From the IMG/VR virus record IMGVR_UViG_3300010318_000044, positions 1 through 24,839 of that record: a stretch of DNA of 24,839 nucleotides; one strand, 5' to 3'. This DNA comes from a virus. The notes under the pieces are model-generated. The model was not told where the DNA came from. It worked only from the letters and a program-made list of their open reading frames with translations, and searched no databases. The translations under genes and the position numbers were made by a program. Of the stretch, positions 15,136 to 22,772 are shown piece by piece. How positions within the stretch are numbered: position 1 is the first letter of the stretch; every line of letters begins with the position of its first letter.

Positions 15136-18100
15136 ATGGCAGATTTCAGATTAGGCAGACTCAAGTTTAATTGGAGAGGCGATTGGCAGGTTGCCACTGC
15201 ATACGTCATTGATGACATTGTAAAGTTTGGTGCAAACACTTATGTTTGTATTTCAAACCATACGTCGGCATCGAATGAAGCGCAATGGTATGGATCCGAT
15301 GGTTCCAGATGGCAGCTCCATACAGAAGGTCTCTATTTTAGAGGAGACTGGGCAGACGCGACTTTCTATAGAACAAACGATATTGTCAAGTATGGCAATG
15401 ATCAGTATAGAGTAGTAGTACCTCACACATCTTCTGGATCATTTACTGGTCCAAACTTTATTTCTTATGTTTCTGGATTAAAGTTTGAAGACACCTGGAA
15501 TGTAGGAACAGAATATCAGCGTGGTGATATTGTTCAGTATGGTGGTTATAGTTATCTAGCACTTACAGATAACCTAGCAACTGCTCCAAATACTAGTATT
15601 GATGTTACGTGGGAAATTCTCACCACTGGTTTTAAAGTAGTTGGTAACTGGAGTTCTTCCGAGACTTATAAGCCAGGTGACGTTGTTCTACTTGGTGGTA
15701 ACTCATATGTAGCAAAAACTACAAACACCAACTCAACACCAGCATCTGGTTCTGCTGATTGGGACTTCGTTGTTGGTGGTTTCACCTGGAGAGGAACTTG
15801 GCAGTCTACCGAGACTTACTTCCCTGGTGACGCAATCACAAGAGCAAGCAACTCATATATTTGTGTTTCCGAATCTACAAACAATCCTCCAGAACTAGAC
15901 ACCACTGGAACGTATTGGAACTCTTTGGCACAAGGAGCCCAGTCAAACGTTCTGACTGACAATGGTGACATCCTATACATTTCTGGTTCTGGTGCTTCCC
16001 GCTTGCCTATTGGTGCAACTGGAGAGGTATTAACAGTTGATACCAACGGATTCCCAGCATGGGAAAAGAACAACGTAACTGATCCTGTTTACTATGTTAC
16101 CACAGATGGTAGCGATCTAAACACAGGTGAAAACATCGGCAAAGCATTTGCTTCACTTCGTCACGCTGTAGATAATATCACTGGACCTGCTACAATTTAT
16201 GTTAAGGCAGGTACATATTTTGAAACACTACCAATGATTGTTCCCGAAGCGGTATCAATCGTTGGTGATAACATGAGAACTTCTGTTATCAAACCAGACA
16301 CTGGTAATCCAAGTTCTACTATTAGATTGGTTTTAAATCAAGTTCCTGATGCAGCTAACAGAATTGCTGGTGAAATTTGCACAACTAGTGATGGTACGAA
16401 GACCGCTTACATCATGGATGTACGTGATGGCGGAGGAACAATTGATATCCTTCCTATTACTGGTGGCGTTTGGACTACATCAGACTTATTTGAAAATGGC
16501 ACTGTTGATATCAGCATCTCTTCGGTAACTCCAATTCTCAACGAGAATTCGACGATGTTCTACATGTCCAACAAGTCCATGCTTAAGGACCTTGTAATGG
16601 ATGGTATGAATGGATTTGTACAATCTGGTTCTGATCCCAAAGATCTAAACACGGCAACCATTGGTGGCGTATTCCTTCGCTTGAATCCTAACTCACCAAC
16701 AACCAAGTCACCATATATTTCACAGTGTTCTGCATTCTCCGACACTGGTGTTGGAGCTATTGTTGATGGTGATGTTCATAAGAAGTGGGAAGGAACTCCC
16801 ACCCCTTCAAACAAGTCAATGCTATTTGACTCGTTCACACAAATCTTCGACACGGGCGGTATCGGTTTCTGGATTACAAATAATGGTAACTCTGAAATTG
16901 TTTCTTCGTTCACCTACTATGCTTTTGCATCATATGTTGCAACCCGTGGTGGTAATATTAGATCTCTTGCTGGTAACTCTTCTTGGGGTACTTACGGAAT
17001 TATTTCCTCTGGATTCAACCAAGATGAAACTACTCTAGATGGATTTATTGATGGTCTAGAACTCAATTATTCTCCAGTAACACTATCAACTGGTGCATCC
17101 TTTGAAGGTGGAGAAAGAATTATTGGCGGCACTTCTGGCGCAATCGGTGAAGTTACTAGCTTCCAACCATCAGCAGATAAAGTTCTATTCCGTCCTCTCA
17201 AAGGTAACTTCACCCAGAATGAAGTTATTACTGGTCAAGATTCTGGCGCTACTGCAACTCTTGTTAACAACTCCGATGCACAACAAGGTGTTAGTGGATT
17301 TACATATGTTCTTGGTGGATTAACTTCGGCACCAAAGACTGGTGGTTCGATTGAATTTGTAACTGGTCCTGGTGGAGCTGGTGCAGATCCATTCACTTAT
17401 GTAGTTGCTAACTCTTCATACAATCCTTCTAGAGGTGAGGGAGAGTTGACAGTAACCAGAGGACTTTTAGGTTCCACTGCAGTGGCACACGATGGTCTAG
17501 GAACCGTTATCAGATATCAGACTGGTACGGCAGTTTCGTTGACTGCTCCTGTATCAGATGCAGTTACTACAACGATTAGCGTTTCTTCAATTACTGGCAT
17601 CAACACTGGTGGTTATGTAATTGTTGATGACGAAATGATGGAAGTTGTTTCATTCCCAACACCAACAACAGTTGAGGTTGTTAGAGGAGTTGAAGGAACA
17701 ACAGCAGCTCCACATAACTCTGGTATTACTGTAAGAGCTCTTCAAATTAAGGTTCCTAACGAAACAACTACTTTAAGAGATCTCGATGCTACAGAGACAA
17801 TCATTCTAGTAGAATCAAACACTGGTACACTATCTTCTGATTATATCAGAATTGATTCTGAATTCATGCAGGTCGTTTCTTCCGATCCAATTACAACTGG
17901 TGTAACCACTGTTGTTCTTGCAGAAACAAAGCCAACTCCAACATATGATCGTCAAAACACCAAGATTAGATATCTGTATTCACAGGTTCGTCTAACTGGT
18001 CACGACTTCTTGAACATTGGTACTGGAAGTAAGACACAAACAAACTTCCCAGGTCTACCTCTTGTAGATAACGCACCTGGAAACGAAGTTACTGAAGACT

Positions 18101-18408
18101 TCCCAGGTCGTGTGTTCTTTGTATCTACTGACCAAGATGGTAACTTTACTGTTGGTCGTTACTTCAGAGTTAACCAGGCAACTGGTAGCACAACCCTGAA
18201 CGCATCGTCCTTCGACCTGTCTGGTCTAACATCCTTGAGACTTGGTTCTATCGGTGCTCAAATCGGTGAATCGATTAATGAATTCTCAAGTGACGTTACA
18301 CTATCTGCTAATAGCAACGCTAAAGTTCCTACACAGAAGGCAGTCAAGACTTACGTTGACACTAAAACGAAGACGAAAGGATTCACTTTCTGGGCGGGAG
18401 CAATGTGA
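15136..18408 (+). CDS. Large fibre protein with five carbohydrate-binding-like modules and beta-helix (1090 aa)
   Basis: The N-terminus has five repeats at about residues 12-42, 67-95, 117-145, 167-195 and 215-245 with the pattern W-R-G-x-W-x-x-x-x-x-Y-x-x-G-D-x-V-x-Y-G-x-x-x-Y, resembling CBM5/12-type carbohydrate-binding modules. Residues about 315-620 (YYVTTDGSD, ATIYVKAGTYFETLPMIVPE, AVSIVGDNM) look like a right-handed parallel beta-helix of the pectin-lyase type. Residues 780-950 hold two to three repeats ending in IRYQTG/IRYLYS. Residues about 950-1070 (RLTGHDFLNIGTGSKT, VPTQKAVKTYVD) are phrases typical of cyanophage fibre C-termini. CGGAA at 15124-15128 precedes the ATG. Likely a tailspike or fibre binding host polysaccharide; no catalytic residues could be assigned, so depolymerase activity is only a possibility. 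Confidence 0.8.
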   Translation: MADFRLGRLKFNWRGDWQVATAYVIDDIVKFGANTYVCISNHTSASNEAQWYGSDGSRWQLHTEGLYFRGDWADATFYRTNDIVKYGNDQYRVVVPHTSSGSFTGPNFISYVSGLKFEDTWNVGTEYQRGDIVQYGGYSYLALTDNLATAPNTSIDVTWEILTTGFKVVGNWSSSETYKPGDVVLLGGNSYVAKTTNTNSTPASGSADWDFVVGGFTWRGTWQSTETYFPGDAITRASNSYICVSESTNNPPELDTTGTYWNSLAQGAQSNVLTDNGDILYISGSGASRLPIGATGEVLTVDTNGFPAWEKNNVTDPVYYVTTDGSDLNTGENIGKAFASLRHAVDNITGPATIYVKAGTYFETLPMIVPEAVSIVGDNMRTSVIKPDTGNPSSTIRLVLNQVPDAANRIAGEICTTSDGTKTAYIMDVRDGGGTIDILPITGGVWTTSDLFENGTVDISISSVTPILNENSTMFYMSNKSMLKDLVMDGMNGFVQSGSDPKDLNTATIGGVFLRLNPNSPTTKSPYISQCSAFSDTGVGAIVDGDVHKKWEGTPTPSNKSMLFDSFTQIFDTGGIGFWITNNGNSEIVSSFTYYAFASYVATRGGNIRSLAGNSSWGTYGIISSGFNQDETTLDGFIDGLELNYSPVTLSTGASFEGGERIIGGTSGAIGEVTSFQPSADKVLFRPLKGNFTQNEVITGQDSGATATLVNNSDAQQGVSGFTYVLGGLTSAPKTGGSIEFVTGPGGAGADPFTYVVANSSYNPSRGEGELTVTRGLLGSTAVAHDGLGTVIRYQTGTAVSLTAPVSDAVTTTISVSSITGINTGGYVIVDDEMMEVVSFPTPTTVEVVRGVEGTTAAPHNSGITVRALQIKVPNETTTLRDLDATETIILVESNTGTLSSDYIRIDSEFMQVVSSDPITTGVTTVVLAETKPTPTYDRQNTKIRYLYSQVRLTGHDFLNIGTGSKTQTNFPGLPLVDNAPGNEVTEDFPGRVFFVSTDQDGNFTVGRYFRVNQATGSTTLNASSFDLSGLTSLRLGSIGAQIGESINEFSSDVTLSANSNAKVPTQKAVKTYVDTKTKTKGFTFWAGAM

Positions 18409-18417
18409 TCCCCTCTT

Positions 18418-18425
18418 TATAAATA
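18418..18425 (+). promoter_or_regulatory. T4-type late promoter box (TATAAATA)
   Basis: Exact TATAAATA followed by C, 10 bases after the TGA at 18406-18408, with a weaker CTAAATAC at 18429-18436 that is closer to the usual distance from the ATG at 18469. Confidence 0.65.
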
Positions 18426-18468
18426 CTACTAAATACTCGCATTTTCAAAAAAATTTAAGGAGAATACA

Positions 18469-18789
18469 ATGGCTTCTGGAATTCTGGGGACACAAGCTTC
18501 CCTTCAGGCAAATACCCTAACTACAATTTATCAGGTTCCCGCTAATACGGTTTCCTATCTAAACTTTAACATTGTAAATACAAACGCTACTCCCATTAGT
18601 GTTCGCGTAGCACTTGCTGCTACTGGCACTCCAACTGCTGCCGAGTATATTGAATACAATGCAGAAATTGCTGGATACGGAGTTCTGGAAAGAACTGGTA
18701 TTGCCCTCCAAGAAAATAAAGTTCTTGTAGCACTTTCAGATACTGCGAACGTAAGCATTTCTGTTTACGGCGTAGAAGAAGACGCTTGA
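18469..18789 (+). CDS. Small beta-rich virion protein (106 aa)
   Basis: The sequence pattern (IYQVPANTVSYLNFNIVNTN, ISVRVALA, AEYIEYNAEI, GYGVLERTGI, NVSISVYGVEE) is that of a small jelly-roll-like phage structural protein known in many tailed phages as a short decoration or tail protein. It has no Cys or Trp and an acidic C-terminus. The start is secure: AAGGAGA at 18457-18463 lies 5 bases before the ATG and a late box is upstream. This is among the strongest ribosome binding sites in the window, suggesting abundance. Exact location in the virion unknown. Confidence 0.7.
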   Translation: MASGILGTQASLQANTLTTIYQVPANTVSYLNFNIVNTNATPISVRVALAATGTPTAAEYIEYNAEIAGYGVLERTGIALQENKVLVALSDTANVSISVYGVEEDA

Positions 18790-18795
18790 TAAATA
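18788..18795 (+). promoter_or_regulatory. T4-type late promoter box (GATAAATA)
   Basis: GATAAATA starts within the TGA stop at 18787-18789 and lies 22 bases before the ATG at 18818. One mismatch from TATAAATA. It may also serve the cysteine-rich genes, since no clear box precedes 19172. Confidence 0.55.
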
Positions 18796-18817
18796 ATACA
18801 AAGGAGACTTAAGAACA

Positions 18818-19144
18818 ATGGGACGCAACCTATCAGAAGTTACAGAAACCAGAGCAACGGTAGCTGTTACAGCAAACCACAGTGTTTTGTCAGGAGAAAT
18901 TCTTCTGATTGATACTACTGCTGGTTCAGAACTCACACTTACTTTACCACCAAACCCCAGAACGGGCGATAGAGTCAATCTAATCGATGCCGCTGGTCAA
19001 TGTGGAACAACCAAGGCAATCATTGCTAGAAACGGCAACAAAATTGCTAACCTAGCAGAAGACCTAGATTTCGATATTAAAAATGCTTCACTTGAATTAA
19101 TCTACACTGGATCTGCTTATGGTTGGTCGATTCTTTCTAACTAA
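18818..19144 (+). CDS. Small fibre-tip-type domain protein (108 aa)
   Basis: Residues about 27-106 (EILLIDTTAGSELTLTLP, RTGDRVNLIDAAG, LDFDIKNASLELIYTGSAYG) match the C-terminal domain of the 153-residue protein at 14267 residue pattern for residue pattern: LTLTLP, GD-x-[VI], a later FD-[IV]-K and LI-Y/W with a closing W. It therefore looks like a stand-alone copy of that domain, which is common at phage fibre tips. AAGGAG at 18801-18806 supports the ATG. The next gene follows after 27 bases under a strong ribosome binding site. Likely a virion surface component. Confidence 0.65.
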   Translation: MGRNLSEVTETRATVAVTANHSVLSGEILLIDTTAGSELTLTLPPNPRTGDRVNLIDAAGQCGTTKAIIARNGNKIANLAEDLDFDIKNASLELIYTGSAYGWSILSN

Positions 19145-19171
19145 TTCATCTGAATAAGGAGGGATAGACCC

Positions 19172-20101
19172 ATGTCAAGTTTAAGAGATCTATTAGATGT
19201 AGCGTCAACGGACGCTTTACCAGTAGCTACATACTACGGACCACAAAATGCTCACCAAATCTGGTGGAGAGGTGGACACTGCTGGACTTATGACAGCAAC
19301 CACAACTATGCGTGGCAAGAATTTGCTTGGTGTGTTCCATGTTGCTGTGTTTGTAAGGTCCAGTTTGAAATCTGGGGTGGTGGTGGAGGCGGCGGCGGTT
19401 CCTGCTGCTGTATGCATGGTACTACTGGTTATTCTGGTCAGTACAACAAAGTTGCCTTATGTGCTGCAGAATTAGGAGCTAATCATCTGGATGGTTGCTG
19501 CTATTGTTTCTGTGCAGGTTCTGTTACTTGTAGACACCCTGGTAACGGTGGTTTTGATGGTTGTAAGTCTTTCGTTGTTGGTCCTGGTTTAAACAACTTC
19601 TGTGCTTGTGGCGGTTGTCACGGTTATGCTTGCTGCTTCGGTGGCGGTAGCGACAGATTTGGTTGTCGGTTCCGTATGAACTGGCAAACAGGTGCTCCAC
19701 ATTGCAGATGGCAGTGTGATAAGTATTACGAAGAAAGAGAATGCAGAGAGTACTGCTGTGAAGCTGGCAGAGAGTATTGGGGTCAAGTAGGAAGCTACGG
19801 TCAAATGGATTGCCAAGATTGTGGCAACTGGTGTATGTGGAAGAGTTCCACGCCAATGGCACCATATCAAGATGGTAAGTTCGGAACCTTCAATATCCAA
19901 AGAATTCATACTATGGCGACTTGTGGACAAACTGAAACAGGTTGGTCTCAAGGAAATAATGGTGGTACATCTGGAGACTGCTTCAGAAACGGACCTCCTG
20001 GACAAGGTGGATTCACTTCTTCCACATTTGGCGGTGGTTGCTGCTGTTCTTCGGCTGGATCAGCAGGTCTTGTTAAGGTAACTTGGTTCTGTAAGGTATA
20101 A
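19172..20101 (+). CDS. Cysteine- and glycine-rich adhesin-like protein 1 (309 aa, 36 Cys)
   Basis: Function not known. It shares its N-terminus (SSLRDLLDV) with the next two genes. Residues 53-68 read AWCVPCCCVCKVQFEIW, followed by eight Gly (69-76), Ser and CCC (78-80). The W-x-V-P ... F-E-I-W-G-G-G-G layout resembles the glycine-rich domain of phage tail fibres and adhesins, but here it is packed with 36 Cys (about 12 percent), in CC, CCC, CxC and CxxC groups, ending GGGCCCSS. AAGGAGGG at 19156-19163 is a near-perfect ribosome binding site, so the start is secure and expression probably strong. No signal peptide or membrane segment. Possibilities are disulfide-stabilised adhesin, metal-binding protein, or both. 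Cysteines are spread over the whole length rather than in one zinc finger. Confidence 0.8.
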   Translation: MSSLRDLLDVASTDALPVATYYGPQNAHQIWWRGGHCWTYDSNHNYAWQEFAWCVPCCCVCKVQFEIWGGGGGGGGSCCCMHGTTGYSGQYNKVALCAAELGANHLDGCCYCFCAGSVTCRHPGNGGFDGCKSFVVGPGLNNFCACGGCHGYACCFGGGSDRFGCRFRMNWQTGAPHCRWQCDKYYEERECREYCCEAGREYWGQVGSYGQMDCQDCGNWCMWKSSTPMAPYQDGKFGTFNIQRIHTMATCGQTETGWSQGNNGGTSGDCFRNGPPGQGGFTSSTFGGGCCCSSAGSAGLVKVTWFCKV

Positions 20102-20105
20102 AAAA

Positions 20106-21029
20106 ATGGCAAATTTAAGAAGTTTATTAGGAAGAGAATTCGACTCTACAGTATTAGATACTGCCGCTACTTTTGGTAGTTATGATAAAGTAAGAGACGG
20201 TAAAGTTTTTAATTTTGCTCCTTACTGTAACTTAAGCTGTGATAATAACTATCGCGGTTACTGCATGGAATTCTGGTGTGTTCCATGCGGAACTACCAGC
20301 ATCACCTTCGAAATCTGGGGTGGTGGCGGTTCTGGTGGTGGCGGATGCTGCTGTATGCAAGGAATCCCTGGTGGTTCTGGTGCATACTCCAGAAAGACTT
20401 TACAGTATCCAGAGATTCAAGGTGGCTGGTGCTACTTCCTTAAGGTAGCAGAACCTACTTGCTGTTCTTCATGTTGCTGCGGTATCCGTGGATGTAAGAG
20501 TTACATTAGTGGATGTAATCTATCCAACTTCTGCGTAGAAGGAGGTCTTCCTGGAAAAACCTGCTGCTATGCATTCTGGGATACTACATTCCGTTGTCAG
20601 GATAGAATCTACTTTAGTGGTTGTGGAGGTTGGTCTCCTTCTGCCGACTGTGCTTGTGCATATGGTGGAGATGAGAATATCCCTGGAAGACCTGGATTCT
20701 TCAGAACATACAACACATCCGATAACTGCTATGCGAAGATTGGTCTGAAGTACCCACCAAGATTGATTGACGAGAAAGGTGGTTACCTGATGTCAAACGT
20801 CCAAGCAAACGCCTCAATTAACGCTAGAACTTTCTGTCAAGGAACAACACCTTGGGCTTTCAGTGCTAACTGTAACGCCACATTACCTGGAGTGGGTGGA
20901 CCATCAGCAACTTCCTGCGGTGGTGGATGCTGCTATGGATATAGAGGACATGGTGGATACATCAAAATCACATATTGCTCCTGCTGGTTAGGAGTTAATA
21001 GAAACTGTGCTTATCACTTCTGTAACTAA
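20106..21029 (+). CDS. Cysteine- and glycine-rich adhesin-like protein 2 (307 aa, 33 Cys)
   Basis: Paralogue of the preceding gene, starting 4 bases after its stop with AAGG at 20093-20096 as a modest ribosome binding site. Shared landmarks: NLRSLLG at the N-terminus, FWCVPC at 56-61, TFEIWGGGGSGGGG at 67-80, CCCMQGIPGGSGAY at 81-94, SGCNLSNFC at about 141-149, and GGGCCYG near the C-terminus. It differs by a Cys-containing extension after the last landmark (YCSCWLGVNRNCAYHFCN). The 33 Cys are about 11 percent of residues. The glycine core is that of tail-fibre/adhesin proteins; role in the virion and state of the thiols are inferred, not shown. Confidence 0.8.
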   Translation: MANLRSLLGREFDSTVLDTAATFGSYDKVRDGKVFNFAPYCNLSCDNNYRGYCMEFWCVPCGTTSITFEIWGGGGSGGGGCCCMQGIPGGSGAYSRKTLQYPEIQGGWCYFLKVAEPTCCSSCCCGIRGCKSYISGCNLSNFCVEGGLPGKTCCYAFWDTTFRCQDRIYFSGCGGWSPSADCACAYGGDENIPGRPGFFRTYNTSDNCYAKIGLKYPPRLIDEKGGYLMSNVQANASINARTFCQGTTPWAFSANCNATLPGVGGPSATSCGGGCCYGYRGHGGYIKITYCSCWLGVNRNCAYHFCN

Positions 21030-21033
21030 ATAG
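21026..21033 (+). promoter_or_regulatory. Possible weak late promoter box (CTAAATAG)
   Basis: CTAAATAG overlaps the stop of the second cysteine-rich gene and lies 21 bases before the ATG at 21055. It departs from TATAAATA at the first, second and last positions, so this is a weak call. Confidence 0.3.
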
Positions 21034-21054
21034 CATTATAAAGGAAAGTAACCA

Positions 21055-21948
21055 ATGTCTAATTTACGAGATCTACTTGGGATTGTAACAACCGACTCAA
21101 TTCAAGGATTGGCAGCTGCCGATCCTGTAACTAAATTGCCACCATATCCATCAAAGGAATATGAAGTAATGTACATCACTGCACAATGTGGTGCTACATG
21201 TGATGGATATACTTCCAACTATGGATACTATGAGTATCCTGATTGGAAAGTTCCCGCCAATACTACCGATATCATTTTCGAAATCTGGGGCGCTGGCGGC
21301 GGCGGCGGAGCTGGTTGTTGCTGTACCCGTGGTGTTCCTGGTTCTTCTGGAGCATATGCATTCAAAAAACTATCAGGAACTCAAGTTGTTCCTGGATGTG
21401 CATATTCAATCGAAATTGGCCAACCAGGAAGTAGATCTACTTCTTCTTGCGGAAACCCAGGAGGAAAGACATTTATCACTGGATTTAATCTTTCCAATTT
21501 CTGTGCTGATGGTGGTCATGCTGGATGTTCTTGCTGCAACATGTGCTGCTGTACTTGGGCAACTCTTTGCAATGTTTGCTGCAATGGTCCTTGTGCTCTA
21601 TACTATGGTGCTGATGGTGGCGCTTACGGAAACCCTGGAGTTGGATCGATGTGGTGCGTCAGCAACCATTGCTGGAACAAGCAACTGCTTCCTTACCCAG
21701 GTGGTCTAGTAAATGGTAAAGGCGGATGGCTTCCAGCAACACAATGTTCTGATACTGGATGTGGATATTGTCAATTCCATTTTGGAATGACACAACTTGG
21801 TTGGGGTGGAGGTTACTCTGACAAAAACTATATTCCTGGTGTTGGCGCTCAATCTGCTTGGGTTTGTGGTGGCGGTTGTTGCTACGGTCAGCAGGGCAAT
21901 CCTGGAATGGTAAGAATTTCTTACAAACAATCACAAGTTGGTTATTGA
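21055..21948 (+). CDS. Cysteine- and glycine-rich adhesin-like protein 3 (297 aa, 26 Cys)
   Basis: Third paralogue. Shared landmarks: NLRDLLG at 3-9, FEIWGAGGGGGAG at 75-87, CCCTRGVPGSSGAY at 88-101, GFNLSNFCADGG in the middle, and VCGGGCCYGQQGNPG before a C-terminal VRISYK. It is the least cysteine-rich (26, about 9 percent): the WCVPC of the other two is DWKVPAN here, which is closer to the ordinary glycine-rich fibre domain. A dense cluster CSCCNMCCC lies near residues 158-166. AAAGGA at 21040-21045 supports the start. No membrane segment is visible. Probable virion adhesin or surface protein by context; untested. Confidence 0.8.
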   Translation: MSNLRDLLGIVTTDSIQGLAAADPVTKLPPYPSKEYEVMYITAQCGATCDGYTSNYGYYEYPDWKVPANTTDIIFEIWGAGGGGGAGCCCTRGVPGSSGAYAFKKLSGTQVVPGCAYSIEIGQPGSRSTSSCGNPGGKTFITGFNLSNFCADGGHAGCSCCNMCCCTWATLCNVCCNGPCALYYGADGGAYGNPGVGSMWCVSNHCWNKQLLPYPGGLVNGKGGWLPATQCSDTGCGYCQFHFGMTQLGWGGGYSDKNYIPGVGAQSAWVCGGGCCYGQQGNPGMVRISYKQSQVGY

Positions 21949-21979
21949 TAACCGAACATCTCTCGTTAATTTCTCTCTT

Positions 21980-21987
21980 TATAAATA
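21980..21987 (+). promoter_or_regulatory. T4-type late promoter box (TATAAATA)
   Basis: Exact TATAAATA in the 68-base spacer after the third cysteine-rich gene, 29 bases before the ATG at 22017. Confidence 0.7.
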
Positions 21988-22016
21988 TTACTAAAACAGG
22001 AATATAGGTTACTCCA

Positions 22017-22772
22017 ATGGCGAATATTACCAAAACATTTTCATTTGCACAACCAGATGAATATCTAGCACAAACCAATGATCTTGGTTTGACTGCTCAA
22101 TGGACTTATGAAGGTCCTTCTCATCTATGGGTATTTGTAGATAACGCATCTGGCATTCTTCAAGTTGCTCAATCCTTTGTTCCTGCAAGGAATGCAGAAG
22201 ATAGAGCAGAAGAAGCTAGAGTAAGAGCAGGTCTAGATCAAACAGCAGTTCTACTCTCGCCTGGCGAAGATGACGTGGATGCACTTATTGCTTCCATTTA
22301 TATCGGTAAAGATACTGGCGAAGCGGCTGGTTATCCACAAAAAGAATATGCTTTCCCAGCAGGACATCCTAATGCGGGTGAAGTTTATTACAAGAGACCA
22401 GATCCACAGGGTCCAGATCATACATACGATACTCAATCAATCGGATATGATCTTGAGTCTAATTCTTGGAAGACACCTTTCAGATGGTTCCAACCATGGA
22501 TTGATCTAGAAGCACATCAAGAAGCAAGAGACAATGTTGTTGCTGGTGCTCAAGGAAGACTAGATGAGTATAGAGCAAACCTAACTGCAGATCAGATTGC
22601 AGCTGCAGAAGCATTTATTGCGGAAATGGGAGATCTATACACCAAGTTTGCTGGAATCGACGCTCACATGATTCCTTTCCCCAACGATCCTACTGCGGAA
22701 CTCGTCGAAGACTACGACTATAATGTAGATCCCGATGGTCTTCTAAATGACGAAGCAACAGACGGACAGTGA
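22017..22772 (+). CDS. Unknown 251-residue protein, possible fibre chaperone
   Basis: No family is recognised with confidence. Residues 1-50 are beta-like (ITKTFSFAQPDEYL, HLWVFVDNASGILQV). Residues 60-75 and about 165-210 are helical and charged (EDRAEEARVRAGLDQ; EARDNVVAGAQGRLDEYRAN; IAAAEAFIAEMGDLYTKF), and the C-terminus is acidic. It has no Cys, unlike the genes before it. A helical C-terminus in a gene directly after adhesin genes is reminiscent of tail-fibre assembly (Caudo_TAP-like) proteins, but this is a positional analogy. It has its own exact late box and is followed by an intrinsic terminator, so it may form a single-gene transcript as well as the end of the adhesin unit. Confidence 0.65.
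   Translation: MANITKTFSFAQPDEYLAQTNDLGLTAQWTYEGPSHLWVFVDNASGILQVAQSFVPARNAEDRAEEARVRAGLDQTAVLLSPGEDDVDALIASIYIGKDTGEAAGYPQKEYAFPAGHPNAGEVYYKRPDPQGPDHTYDTQSIGYDLESNSWKTPFRWFQPWIDLEAHQEARDNVVAGAQGRLDEYRANLTADQIAAAEAFIAEMGDLYTKFAGIDAHMIPFPNDPTAELVEDYDYNVDPDGLLNDEATDGQ

Noticed and set aside
19217-20005. Antisense and shifted ORFs over the cysteine-rich genes
   Set aside because: Shadow composition; the annotated frames share motifs across three paralogues and have clear ribosome binding sites.
19172-21948. Cysteine-rich genes as zinc-finger or ferredoxin-like proteins
   Set aside because: Cys are spread over the full length in irregular CC/CCC groups between Gly tracts; no standard zinc-finger or Fe-S spacing (such as CxxCxxCxxxC) is repeated. 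Metal binding in general is not excluded.
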